Positions 33,661 through 45,915 of a DNA stretch of 64,000 nucleotides are shown here, one piece after another. The notes beneath the pieces are model-generated. The model was not told the DNA's origin, did not search any database, and saw only the letters and a list, made by a program, of their open reading frames with translations. The translations under genes and the position numbers were made by a program. The stretch's first letter is position 1; every line of letters begins with the position of its first letter. Origin of the DNA: Amphiura filiformis (lineage: Eukaryota; Echinodermata; Ophiuroidea; Amphilepidida; Amphiuridae); contig NC_092628.1 of assembly GCF_039555335.1 (NCBI RefSeq), positions 78,556,713-78,620,712 of the forward strand, in the 5' to 3' direction.

Positions 33661-36224
33661 TGTAAAAGAATGGGCGTTCCGAGCGGTCGGCGCGTGGGCT
33701 GGTTATTTAAAACCAAATTTAGATTGAGGCAAAAATAATCATTACAAATATTTACACTCTAGAAATTGGCTAGTTTTAGCGTGGTTTTACACCAAAACAT
33801 TTTCGTGCACATAGACAAATATTAAAACAAAGATAAATCCAAAATGTAAACAGTGTCATATCTGAAGTAAAATTTTGGATCACTTCAAAGCTGCAAAACT
33901 ATTTTGAACAGACATTAAGATAAACAAACAAAACAAACCTTTTCTTTCCACAAACAAGACAAAAGTATATATCACAAGTTCATATCACAAATAAAAGCAA
34001 TTTATAGTCCGATTTTTCAGTCAAAAGTCAGTATAAAAATGAATTCTGTATATTTTATAGTTCAGCATGTTATTAACTGGTCTCTGGCATATATTTATAG
34101 TGGCGAAGATGAAAATCGTGAAACAAATGTCCTCCAGACCGGAATAGAGTTTTTAGATTCTGATGATACCCGTTGTGGTTCAGGTTCACGATGATAGTCA
34201 TTTGCCTTAGAAGAAATATAATTGCACGGAGTACGAGAGGAGATGGGCATCCCAGATAGCGGAGTTGATATGTCCAAATTCAGTTGTTGTGATGAATCCA
34301 TGGGCCTACATGTACACTTGTCTACAGCTGGGGTGGGTGAAGTGCTTAGAACTTCAACTGGTGAACTTGATATTGAGAGTTGTATATTTTTGCACACTGA
34401 TGATCCATTTGGAGGAATTGTTTTGGCATGTTTAGTGGGTAATTTACTACCAGTGACACAATTGCCATCACGTCCAGTTATATTTACTGCTTCTGAAGTC
34501 CTTCCTGAAACACTGATAATGTCAAAGACAATAATTTCACCTTGTCCAACACTGGCACGCTTGTGTCTAGGGTTCGGTTTAGCAATTCCTGATTTATGAA
34601 TAAAAATGTCTTCTGCATTGTCTGTTCTGGTAACAAATCCGTACCCTTTAGTCACGTTAAACCATTTCACAGTTCCCTCAACATTTGTTGCAATTATTGA
34701 TACAGGTGTATTATCAGGTGAGGTAGAAACATTTGAAGTCGAAGAAACATTCACTGTCTTTGGATTCTTGCATTTGCAAGGCTGCTGATGCACAAGTTTA
34801 TTTTCCAGTTCTTTAACTTTGCTTTCCAGTTGCTGTAATCTCTTTAATAAAGTCTCCATTGTAAAAACTGATGTTGATATAAAACGATACTACTTGGTGA
34901 TAAAATGAAGAATAATACAGATGACACAGAGCTATTTGTTGACAACAATATATTTATTTTATATGAAAAGTCCTCAAATGCAAAGTGGTGGAGGTGGTCT
35001 AGCAAGGAGCTGGCATGTTGGAGACCAGAGCTAGACTGACAAAACATCCCAGGTCAAAAACAAAGGGAGCATTATGCTAATTATTAAATCTCTACTACGA
35101 ATTTAATTATCACCAAAACACACAATAACAATAGGCACTGAGTGGCATTGACCTTGTTAAAGAGATGGGTGACCTATGCAAATAAGAGCAAACATGAAAC
35201 TGGAAAGTGGAAAGGTCAACTTACATTACATAATCAGTTTCAGGCAGAGAACATTATTATGGGATAGCACATGTCTTAAAGCATGACTGGGGTATTGATG
35301 TAAACAAACCTTGACTGAACTTGGAACAACTCATGCATTTTTGAGGAAAGAAACACAAATAATTTGCAATACAAGTAAACTTTCAAAATGAAAACAACAT
35401 TTGTCACTTCCAACACATTTATGAGGAAGTATACCTTGATTAATAAGATGACACAAAATAATAGATAAATTAAGATCAGGTGATGACCTTAATAAAAAGT
35501 TTCTAAATTTAGAAATGTTGTCACTTTGTAGAACATTTTAAGTCCTACCATAATCATGTCTTTCATAATGACATATCCAAACAACAAAACTAATAAACTT
35601 TCAAAATATCAAAAACAAAACAATACATAATCAAATTCTGCTGATTGCTATGAGTATTAATTAAATAAATTGGTTGTGTACACAATTAGATCAATATTTT
35701 TAATGATCCTCAACCAAAAACAATCATAAACCTTTCAGCCAAACAAAATAATATTAATTAGTGACCAAAGTTGATGACCTTACGAATTTACACTAAGGGC
35801 GCATACTACCAAAAACTTTTCAGGGCACATAACACTATAATAACATAAAAATAATACACATCAAGAAACAGCTGATCGTTAACAATGCGGGTATTACATG
35901 ATTGCACAAATGGTGGATTTGACACCATGCGAAAAGATAAATAAACAGGAAAATTTGGCAAGTACAAGACATGTCCTTTAGCAGCCCTATTAATTTTGCG
36001 GGAAGAGATCATTAAGATTTTTCAGGCAGACCACACAGAAAATGACCAAGTTTAATGATTGGCGGAGCTTACTTCTCCCTAAACACAGGCTAGTCCTCTT
36101 TAAAAATCATACTGCAGTCACACTCATGCAGTTCCTTTAATTCGTTATCTAAATTAACCGTCAAAATTCCGTGCGAAAAAATACCCTACATTTGTCTTAA
36201 TTACTCAGCCCAAATTTTGTTACA
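33661..36224 (-). repeat. 5' LTR (2564 bp), minus orientation
   Basis: It differs from the other LTR by one substitution (34795 against 31197) and four single-base indels (for example CCAGGCAG against CAGGCAG near 35238 and 31644). It contains the second cold-shock ORF. Confidence 0.85.
34095..34859 (-). CDS. Coiled-coil plus cold-shock (Y-box type) domain protein, in the 5' LTR
   Basis: It is identical to the product of 30497-31261 except residue 22, Leu here and Arg there; this is also the only base substitution found between the LTRs. ATG at 34857-34859, stop at 34095-34097, with 1365 bp of LTR between the element's 5' end and the ATG. As the 5' LTR copy it would be transcribed either from a U3 promoter or from a TATA-like box about 100 nt upstream (about 34949-34964). 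The other copy lies 3.6 kb away on the same strand, so a genome annotation may list the two as a tandem gene pair. Confidence 0.85.
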   Translation of the reverse strand: METLLKRLQQLESKVKELENKLVHQQPCKCKNPKTVNVSSTSNVSTSPDNTPVSIIATNVEGTVKWFNVTKGYGFVTRTDNAEDIFIHKSGIAKPNPRHKRASVGQGEIIVFDIISVSGRTSEAVNITGRDGNCVTGSKLPTKHAKTIPPNGSSVCKNIQLSISSSPVEVLSTSPTPAVDKCTCRPMDSSQQLNLDISTPLSGMPISSRTPCNYISSKANDYHREPEPQRVSSESKNSIPVWRTFVSRFSSSPL

Positions 36225-36228
36225 ATAG

Positions 36229-36626
36229 TCATGATACCTGGTAAGAGACAGTAAAACATGCAATAATTACACTGGCTAATGTTTAATTTCTCTCTTGAAC
36301 TGTTTATTATTATAGCATCATAATAGAACACTTAAAATTGAAATACTAAAAGTTACATAATTTCTCGTTTACATACAATAATAGCAATCATGTACTTGTG
36401 CAATTATTAGAACCACTCAACCATCTGTTTTTATGCATGTCACAATATACATACACATGCAATTTACTAACAATATTTTTCTTTGTTCCCATCAATCAAA
36501 TTTGGTTTGGTACACAAACTCAGTCAAGTAATAGATAACTTTATTTTTCTATAAATGCTATTTAATGTAACTGGTATGTTTTCAATTGACTATGATTTAT
36601 ATTTTCATTTAATTTATTATATTTAA
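36229..36626. other. Stretch without recognised gene
   Basis: AT-rich sequence between the LTR element and a MITE. Nothing coding seen. Confidence 0.5.
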
Positions 36627-36971
36627 GGGGTACCACACCTGCCCAATTTATGCCTATTTTTTGCATTTTTCTCAAAATTATAGAGCATTGGTGACAAGTA
36701 AGATATGTATATTATAGGGGCAAGGACTACAACTGCTACACTGGAAATTTTATTTCAGCACAGACAACAGATGTGGAGTTACAGTCACAAATGAGGGACA
36801 ACCGATATTTTATCAATAAATCAATAACTACTTGCCTTGAGTTGCTGAATTTTCAGTGCAGTAGTTGTAGTCCTTGCCCCTATAATATACATATCTTACT
36901 TGTCACCAATGCGCTATAATTTTCGAGAAAAACACAAAAATAGGCAAAATGGCTAGGGGTGTAGTACCCCC
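36627..36971. mobile_element. TTAA-flanked MITE (piggyBac-type target), family 1
   Basis: TTAA lies at 36623-36626 and 36972-36975. The inverted ends GGGGTACCACACC and GGTGTAGTACCCCC extend over about 110 bp each, including GGGGCAAGGACTACAACTGC. No transposase. Related copies are at 50050 and 50627-50878. Confidence 0.75.
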
Positions 36972-36975
36972 TTAA

Positions 36976-37754
36976 AGGGACTGTGCATTCTCAGAAATGC
37001 ATAATGGGCTAGTATTCAGTTGAAATCCACAGGGAGTATATTTTTCAAATGTAACTGCCTAACTGGTCAGGGTTTATCATTTTGAAACCCATACTCCCCT
37101 CTGTATTATGGCTTTACCTATATCTTCCACAGCTGGAGTGAGTATTTCAAATGAAGTTACCCAATGGTTTATTCTATTCAAAACTCATACTCCCTCTTTG
37201 AAAGACTTTAGCTAAATCTTCCACAGGGGTGGTGTGGATTTTAAATGGAATGGCCCAAAAGTTACTAATCCAAGATAAAAGTATACATTTTGGAAAGGAA
37301 ATTATCTAAATATAAATACAAATTTGGGGTGAAAAGAACAATTTTGAAGAAAATAAGAAAAAACCTCATGATTTTGCCTAAAATTGTTTGGAACACACTA
37401 TAGGAAGGAAAAATCCAAAATTTGGATTTAGTGTTTTTTGTAACCTAGACTCGCTTAGGCCTTATTTTGAATTATTGACCAAATAAGACGAAAATTCAAA
37501 AATTCAAAAATAAGACTAATATCCAAATCATGAAAAACCGTTCCATGAATGGAGTGTCTAATTACAAAAAAAAAAAAATGAAATCCAAATTTGGGTACAG
37601 TGTGTTCCAAATAATTTAAGGCAAAACAATGTGCTTTTTTGAAGTTTCTTCAAAAAATACTTTTGCATAACAAAAATATATACTTGCATTAAATTTTGTT
37701 TAATTTAAAGTTACAGCACTTTTAATTAATGCATTTCTGAGAATACACAGTCCC
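36976..37754. mobile_element. TTAA-flanked MITE, family 2, sharing a TTAA with its neighbour
   Basis: The ends AGGGACTGTGCATTCTCAG and CTGAGAATACACAGTCCC are inverted. TTAA lies at 36972-36975 and 37755-37758. Inside, GTTTGGAACACACTAT and a partial complement GTGTGTTCCAAAT flank an AT-rich middle. Confidence 0.65.
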
Positions 37755-37758
37755 TTAA

Positions 37759-38452
37759 TATGACACTTTGAATAAAACTTACTTTTAATCATATATGGCA
37801 GATTTATCCAAGATTCTCACTCTGACTTGATGCTCATTCATTTGAAACAAAAAATGTTGGGGGAGGGGGCTCAAATTAAATTTTAACAGGGGTGTGCTGA
37901 TGGCAATCTGAAACCCCTACCCATCTTAAGGGATTTTTTTTACCTAAAACTGCTGATTTGACAATTTTTTTTAAATCAGGTCATATTGTAAGATTTGCTG
38001 AGGAGAACAACCTCATGTTTTTCAAAACTTAACACACAATGTTCACAATACTCTCCATACAAGGCGTGCGGGACCGACACCAGTCACATTTGAAGGAGTG
38101 GCTCACATTGGCGGCTTATGTGCTGGTATTATACAGTGATTTTCTTTTTATTGCATCATTTGCTCAGGCCAAATTTAAAAGAGGACATATCTGACAGTGA
38201 AAACTAACATTTTGTGGAAAAGAAGTTAAATTCTATCTCTAATGGAAATGTTATAATGTTGCAATGTGGGTAGCTGTAAGGGCTATCTAGAAACACATTA
38301 CATTTAACTTTTGCTAATTTCAATCTGCATAATTTTCAATTATGACTAATTTTTTTTTTATGTTAAAATTAGCTCTAATTAATTATGCAGATTGAAATTT
38401 GCAAAACTTTTAAAGAAGTTCCTTACTGTTACCTAGCAAATTAAATTAATAT
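37759..38452. other. Interspersed-repeat remnants, no gene
   Basis: About 37885-37985 resembles 21408-21545 (GAAACCCCTACCC, GACAATTTTTTT). A hairpin with arms around TTTCAATCTGCATAATT lies near 38320-38400. Confidence 0.45.
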
Positions 38453-38453
38453 A

Positions 38454-39718
38454 CAGGGTGTTCCAGAAAAAAAGATTACAAGGTGAATGAATTTTGACAT
38501 AAGCTGACAAATAAGCATCCAAATCCAAAACATAAAAAACAGCATGTAGCCCCTCTTATTCTGCATCTTACACACTTGAATCGGTTGATTGATTGCAAAG
38601 ATATGAGCGATTACATAACATACATCTCAATTCATTTCATTAAGTTTGAAAGAAAGATCATTCAACACAATGCACACTAATGCTTATCAATTGACTTTGT
38701 GTTTTGTTTGGTGAAATTCTTTTTATTCTTCTTACACAATCTGTGTTTTGCTAAACATGTAATAAACTTTTGTTAAAATGTGAAAATACTATGTGATATT
38801 AAAGCTTGAATCTAAAATGGTGCTTGGTACTTGTAAATATATTTTTTCGTTAATATTAATATAATTATTGCATAAAGAATTATTGTATAAAGAATTCCAG
38901 CTGACAAAAAAAGTTTTCTCACACAATAATTAATGTTTTGGAATTTTCCAAGAAATGGCTATGTAAAATGTAAATCTTTTAAAATTTGAACATAATGTTG
39001 CATGGTATCAAAAATTACATGTAAAGATGTACAAGCACTTGATCATTGTCATTCTTGGCTCACATGTTCTTTGGAAAGTTGCAATATAACATATTGCACA
39101 ACACAAAGAATTAAAGCTGGAAAGCTTACAAAAATCAAAGTTTTCTTGGACAAAATGTTGCTTCAAATATTGCCATGAATGCAAAGTTTTAACTTAAAAA
39201 ATTAAAACATTAAACATAATATAGCACAGTATAAAAATTAGAAGCTCTAAGCTTAATCATGTATTTCTTGGGTTTTTGAAAGTTTAACATATTACGTAAA
39301 GAATTAAATCTGTTAATTGTATAGCTATCCAATTTCTGCAATCCATGTTAAGTTTCTTACAATTCAGGCACTGTGTATCAAAGTAAAGGCAGATCAAATG
39401 TTATATTCACTCACGTTTTTCACCTTCAGTGCAAGCATGAGTAACATAATACCATCGTATAAAATAGATCAGAGGACTGAATTGAATGAGATACACAAAC
39501 TTTACGAAGGGGTGAGCAAGTGTGACAAAAGTGCCTGTTAATCAAACTTGGAATGAGTTGTTGATGTGTGCATTGTGTGATCAATCACTCATTTCTTTGC
39601 ATCCAGCCAACCTAATTAAAATAAAATTTGTGTATAATGTGCACAATGAGCTACCCACTGCTTTTAAAATATTTTGATGATATTGTCTATTTCTGGAGAT
39701 GTTTTCTGGGACACCCTG
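38454..39718. mobile_element. Mariner-type element of 1.27 kb without transposase
   Basis: The ends CAGGGTGTTCCAGAAAA and TTTTCTGGGACACCCTG are inverted and flanked by TA (38452-38453 and 39719-39720). The ends and length are like mariner elements, but no DDE transposase frame is present. The 74-codon ORF at 39317 has no domain. Confidence 0.65.
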
Positions 39719-39952
39719 TACTGTGAGAATATAATTATAATAATTTGCATCCCTTTCAGTGTTTGACTTTGCTAATTCCAGCCTAATTGGAGTTAGCTGA
39801 AAGTTATGAAAGTTCCATGTCTGAATTTCATTGCTGTGTTAATGAAAATTTATCAAGAAACCTTTACATTCAAACCAATTTTTTTACCCAAATTATTTTT
39901 GGCAACAACAAAAACATTCTTCAGTAAAAATTTTTATTTTCAAAAAACCACT

Positions 39953-40269
39953 TATACGCTGTCGAAGTTTCGTAATTAATCGGAGTAACTACCATAGCAA
40001 TAGGTGCAAACAATTTTGAATATACCGCGCTGCACTACAAGCAGGTTGCACTCATCACCTGTCGTCAATCATATAGTAGATTGAATACAATACCGCTCTT
40101 TTCAAAGAGACTAATCTTACAGGTGCAAGTGATTAGCATTTCTTTGACATCTATGGTTCAATGCAGAGGTACCGCATGAACGTAGTAGTGCAGCGATATA
40201 ATCAAAATTGTTTGTACCTATTGCTATGGTAGTTAATCCGATTATTACGTAACTTCGCCAGCGCGTATA
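39953..40269. mobile_element. MITE with ~80-bp TIRs (TATACGCTG ends)
   Basis: The left end TATACGCTGTCGAAGTTTCG pairs with the right end CGTAACTTCGCCAGCGCGTATA-like. ACTACCATAGCAATAGGTG is repeated in inverted form. No ORF. Confidence 0.65.
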
Positions 40270-41640
40270 GATATCTAGGACCATTTACTTTTTAAAATTT
40301 TGATCAACTTCACCAAAAAAAAAATGAAAATTGAGCGAAAAATCAGGCTTTTTTTTCATGTTTTTTTTTTTCTGCAAAATTGAGCATTTTTCAACCAGTT
40401 TTGGTAAAAATTTCTCAAAGTTGGTCAAAATTTAAAAAATGAATAAAAATAGGTTTTTAAAATTAATTTTGTAAAGAATTTTTTTGGTACAATGCCCATG
40501 AAAATTTGGGTAAAATTGTTTTTTTTTTTTCTCCATAACTGAGCATTTTTGCCCAAATTTGACCTCGCATATGAATTCATCAAGTCTTTGTCATTTTAAA
40601 AGACCAAAAATTTAGCAGTTATGAGGCCCATAATTCCCTGAGGGTTAAGACCAACCTTAAGAATTATTTTTTTTTCTGTTATGTGACTATATGGTAATAC
40701 CAGTTATATTCACCAGATAGCCAGCTCACATAAAAATCATCACTTCAAATCACAGATGTTCCAATATCTGTGTTCAAATACAATGTTAACAGCTCTCCTA
40801 GCAATCATGCTAGAGAATGATTTGACCACTCGCCTAGCATCATACTAGAGAGTGAGTAACCACTCCCTTTAAAATCTAGACGACAAAGCCTGTCACAAGG
40901 ATCCATGATTGGCCCTGTTACATGTATGTCATTCACCATAATATTATACACTTGTCAATCAAGAAACCTCTCTATATGTTACGGTGATGACATTCAGTTA
41001 TACAGATATTTTAATGTATCTTATCCAAACTCCATGAAAACAGCCTCATCTAGCATCACTGAATAAAACACTGGATGACCATAAAATCTCTGGAAGCTAA
41101 ATGATGAGGAGATAGAGTTTTCTATTGGCGCATCAAATTATCATACACATAGCTTATCTCCTGCTATGCTAACAGTTGGCGATGATTCCATCAATCCAGC
41201 TCTGCAATCCAGTATGCAACCTCTGTGTTATATTTGATACACAGATGACAGTGGCTGCACATATCATATACATTGTATCCCTGTAATCTATTATAAATTA
41301 GCAACTACATAAAATATCAATTGGTTTCAAGGACCATGGCATCTACTATCTGGTGGTTTGTGCCTTGATCTTGTCCCAAATGGACTATGGCAATGGATTG
41401 TTATTAAGTTCCAATAATGACATCCAAAGACTTCAGGGCAGTTCTTATTTGCTGCATTCTTGATTCTCTATACTCTCTTGTTCTTTGTGTTGTTGCCTGT
41501 TAAAAGGCTGCTTCAATCTGCAAACTATTGAAGGAATCCTTACTCCTTAGACAGTGCTAGTGCCTGCAGAAAAGTTATTAATGAGAATAACATGAATATT
41601 AATAATAATTAACACAACATTTTCAGACCTTCCTTTTATT
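40270..41640. other. Stretch without recognised gene
   Basis: Poly-A/T-rich to about 40680, then unique sequence. A short diverged repeat CTCGCCTAGCATCATACTAGAGAG lies near 40790-40860 (only part quoted: CCTAGCATCATACTAGAG). Confidence 0.4.
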
Positions 41641-41643
41641 TAA

Positions 41644-41767
41644 GAAATAAAGGGTAATGCATTATCCTTTACACCCAAATAATGTGTCCTCACCCATTAT
41701 TTAGACGTTTTTACTGCCAAGGACACATTATTTGCGTGTAAAGGATAATGCTGCACCCTTTATTTCT
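41644..41767. repeat. Hairpin, arms ~47 bp
   Basis: GAAATAAAGGGT...ATTATCCTTTACAC pairs with GTGTAAAGGATAATG...ACCCTTTATTTC, with AATAATGTGTCCT and AGGACACATTATT near the loop. It is probably a foldback MITE. Confidence 0.6.
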
Positions 41768-42839
41768 ATTCTATTACCAGAAAATAGTGCGATTTAAAGA
41801 GAAAATATCATTTTTGGCACAAATATTTTCAGTTGTTTACTTCAAGGTGGAGCGTGTATCGCGGAAATATTGCACAGCGTAATGCTGTGCGTAGAGTGTG
41901 TTATTCTGAACTTGACCCATTATTGCAGAATAATGGGCTCTCATGTGACGTGTTTTAACAAATCACAGTACGCGATTTTGAATAATGGGTCGTAAGAGTA
42001 ATAGAATTATAAATAAGTCACAGAATTTTTAAAAATTATATACGGTAGATATTTAAGGTGGCAAACTTAACTATGGTGTTGTGCACAGAATTGCTTTAAA
42101 ATTATCGTACAGGATGTGATTTTTCAAAACAGCTTCTTGACTTATGCAAATTCACAAAATCCCATTTAAACACTTTTCTTTGCTGATTTAAGTTAAATGA
42201 ACATAATGGATTTGACATAGCTAGCTATTGTATCTGTAAGGTGTAGTATTTGAGTTAGCTATCTGAAAATACATATAGACAAAATGCCACCTAAAATGGT
42301 CAATATGTTCTATGTAATGTCTTTCATAAAGGCGAGTTAGATGGTAGCATGAACTAGCAGCATTTGCATTCGAATATTGAGACAAGTAAAGCTGACACAC
42401 ATGAGGAATGGTATTGGTTTTATGAAGGAAATCCCAATGATTGATATAAGTAGTGTCATTTCCACCCCATTTGCATGATGTTTTTTGGGAGGGTTAAAAT
42501 GGCAAAACTATTGCTTAGATATATTAAAAAATAAATCAAGAAATATCAAGAAATAATTGCAAATTTTCATTTATGAAACTTGCAAATCTAAGCTAAACTT
42601 ATTTAACATTCGGCCGAAAATTCTGCCCAAAACATATAGTGTAAACCTTAACTCACCTCTAGGAAGATCAATTGCAAAACATCAGATGCCCTGACACCCG
42701 AACTAGAGCCAATGGCTTCACATGTTCATTTACTTCATGAAGTTTGCACCATTCTTTAAAATATAAAACACAAAAAACATAAATGTTACATGTGGGTAAA
42801 ATATAGAAGATTAAAATTGTGCTTTACAAGATACCCATG
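41768..42839. other. Stretch without recognised gene
   Basis: AT-rich with no coding signal I can support. Confidence 0.4.
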
Positions 42840-45800
42840 AACACCGCAACTTTGTCACAGGTGGGATAGGATAGTAAAGATGATTTGATTTAAACAATAC
42901 AACATTCCCTTGTATACCACAACTTTGTCACAGGAGGGACAGGACACTAGAAATAATTTACATTATAGCACAATAGATAGTGTCCTGTTCCACCCATGAT
43001 AAAGTTGTAGTATACATGGGAGTGTTGTATAGCTCAATGGAAATCATCTTTGTGCTCTGTTCCACCCATGATAAAGTTGTAGTATACATGGGAGTGTTGT
43101 ATAGCTCAATGGAAATCATCTTTGTACTCTGTTCCACCCATGATAAAGTTGTAGTATACATGGGAGTGTTGTATAGCTCAATGGAAATCATCTTTGTGCT
43201 CTGTTCCACCCATGATAAAGTTGTAGTATACATGGGAGTGTTGTATAGCTCAATGGAAATCATCTTTGTACTCTGTTCCACCCATGATAAAGTTGTAGTA
43301 TACATGGGAGTGTTGTATAGCTCAATGGAAATCATCTTTGTGCTCTGTTCCACCCATGATAAAGTTGTAGTATACATGGGAGTGTTGTATAGCTCAATGG
43401 AAATCATCTTTGTACTCTGTTCCACCCATGATAAAGTTGTAGTATACATGGGAGTGTTGTATAGCTCAATGGAAATCATCTTTGTGCTCTGTTCCACCCA
43501 TGATAAAGTTGTAGTATACATGGGAGTGTTGTATAGCTCAATGGAAATCATCTTTGTACTCTGTTCCACCCATGATAAAGTTGTAGTATACATGGGAGTG
43601 TTGTATAGCTCAATGGAAATCATCTTTGTGCTCTGTTCCACCCATGATAAAGTTGTAGTATACATGGGAGTGTTGTATAGCTCAATGGAAATCATCTTTG
43701 TACTCTGTTCCACCCATGATAAAGTTGTAGTATACATGGGAGTGTTGTATAGCTCAATGGAAATCATCTTTGTGCTCTGTTCCACCCATGATAAAGTTGT
43801 AGTATACATGGGAGTGTTGTATAGCTCAATGGAAATCATCTATAGTACTCTGTTCCACCCATGATAAAGTTGTAGTATGCATGGGAGTGTTGAATAGCTC
43901 AATGGAAATCATCTTTGTGCTCTGTTCCACCCATGATAAAGTTGTAGTATACATGGGAGTGTTGTATAGCTCAATGGAAATCATCTTTGTGCTCTGTTCC
44001 ACCCATGATAAAGTTGTAGTATACATGGGAGTGTTGTATAGCTCAATGGAAATCATCTTTGTGCTCTGTTCCACCCATGATAAAGTTGTAGTATACATGG
44101 GAGTGTTGTATAGCTCAATGGAAATCATCTTTGTACTCTGTTCCACCCATGATAAAGTTGTAGTATACATGGGAGTGTTGTATAGCTCAATGGAAATCAT
44201 CTTTGTGCTCTGTTCCACCCATGATAAAGTTGTAGTATACATGGGAGTGTTGTATAGCTCAATGGAAATCATCTTTGTACTCTGTTCCACCCATGATAAA
44301 GTTGTAGTATACATGGGAGTGTTGTATAGCTCAATGGAAATCATCTTTGTGCTCTGTTCCACCCATGATAAAGTTGTAGTATACATGGGAGTGTTGTATA
44401 GCTCAATGGAAATCATCTATAGTACTCTGTTCCACCCATGATAAAGTTGTAGTATACATGGGAGTGTTGAATAGCTCAATGGAAATCATCTTTGTGCTCT
44501 GTTCCACCCATGTTAAAGTTGTAGTATACATGGGAGTGTTGTATAGCTCAATGGAAATCATCTACAGTACTCTGTTCCACCCATGATAAAGTTGTAGTAT
44601 ACATGGGAGTGTTGTATAGCTCAATGGAAATCATCTACAGTACTCTGTTCCACCCATGATAAAGTTGTAGTATACATGGGAGTGTTGTATAGCTCAATGG
44701 AAATCATCTTTGTACTCTGTTCCACCCATGATAAAGTTGTAGTATACATGGGAGTGTTGTATAGCTCAATAGAAATCATCTTTGTACTCTGTTCCACCCA
44801 TGATAAAGTTGTAGTATACATGGGAGTGTTGAATAGCTCAATGGAAATCATCTTTGTGCTCTGTTCCACCCATGATAAAGTTGTAGTATACATGGGAGTG
44901 TTGTATAGCACAATGGAAATCATCTATAGTACTCTGTTCCACCCGTGATAAAGTTGTAGCATACATGGGAGTGTTGTATAGCTCAATGGAAATCATCTAT
45001 AGTACTCTGTTCCACCCATGATAAAGTTGTAGTATACATGGGAGTGTTGTATAGCTCAATGGAAATCATCTTTGTGCTCTGTTCCACCCATGATAAAGTT
45101 GTAGTATACATGGGAGGGTTGTATGATAAAGTTGTAGTATACATGGGAGGGTTGTATGATAAAGTTGTAGTATACATGGGAGTGTTGTATAGCTCAATGG
45201 AAATCATCTTTGTGCTCTGTTCCATCCATGATAAAGTTGTAGTATACATGGGAGTGTTGTATAGCTGAATGGAAATCATCTATAGTACACTGTTCCACCC
45301 ATGATAAAGTTGTAGTATACATGGGAGTGTTGTATAGCTCAATGGAAATCATCTTTGTGCTCTGTTCCACCTGTGATAAAGTTGCAGCCTAGTATACATG
45401 GGAATGTTGTATAGCACAGTGGAAATCATCAATAGTACTCTGTTCCACCTGTAATAAAGTTGTAGTATACATGGGAGTGTTGTCTAACACAATGGAAATC
45501 ATCTATAGTGTTCAGTTCCACCTGTGATAAAGTTGTAGTATACATGGGAGTGTTGTATATCACAATGGAAATCATCTATAATGCTCCGCTCCACCTGTGA
45601 CAAAGTTGTAGTATACATGGGAGTGTTGTATAGCACAATGGAAATCATCTATAGTGCTCTGTTCCACCTGTGATAAAGTTGTAGTATACATGGGAGTGTT
45701 GTATTGCACAATGGAAATCATCTATAGTACTCTGTTCCACCTGTGATAAAAGTTGTAGTATACATGGGAATGTTGTATAGCACAATGGAAATCATCTATA

Positions 45801-45915
45801 GTGATAATATTGTTGTACACATGAGAGTGTGGTATACACATGTAGCACAATGGGAATCATGAACTTCAATGTCCTGTTTCACTTGTGAGCATGATAAAGT
45901 TGTGGCATACACTAG
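42840..45915. repeat. 72-bp satellite with 144-bp dimer substructure
   Basis: The core unit contains CTCTGTTCCACCCATGATAA, GTTGTAGTATACATGGGAG and AGCTCAATGGAAATCATC. The period is exactly 72 bp, so long frames are open on both strands. From about 43051 to 43830 the units alternate strictly between TTTGTGCTC and TTTGTACTC. Units are near-identical in the centre and degenerate toward both ends (CCACCTGTGATAAAG after 45360). A compound of 33-bp partial units lies at 45110-45180. Confidence 0.92.

Larger units (their letters stand above)
30060..36228 (-). mobile_element. Non-autonomous LTR retrotransposon carrying a cold-shock-domain gene in each LTR
   Basis: ATAG flanks the element on both sides (30060-30063 and 36225-36228). 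Two near-identical direct repeats (30064-32629 and 33661-36224) start TGTAAAAG and end GTTACA on the plus strand. Next to the right LTR is an 18-nt primer-binding site; next to the left LTR is a G-rich tract where a polypurine tract is expected. Together these fix minus-strand orientation. The internal region is only 1031 bp and has no gag, protease, reverse transcriptase, RNase H or integrase, so mobilisation must rely on another element. The LTRs make up about 83% of the length. I found one substitution and four 1-bp indels between them, so the insertion is recent. Confidence 0.88.

Noticed and set aside
30497-34859. Simple tandem duplication of a host cold-shock gene
   Set aside because: Duplicated units have TG/CA ends, a 4-bp TSD outside both, and a primer-binding site exactly at the internal junction.
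42958-43839. 293-codon ORFs on both strands
   Set aside because: The 72-bp unit is 24 codons, so repetition alone opens both strands; no non-repeat start or end supports a gene.
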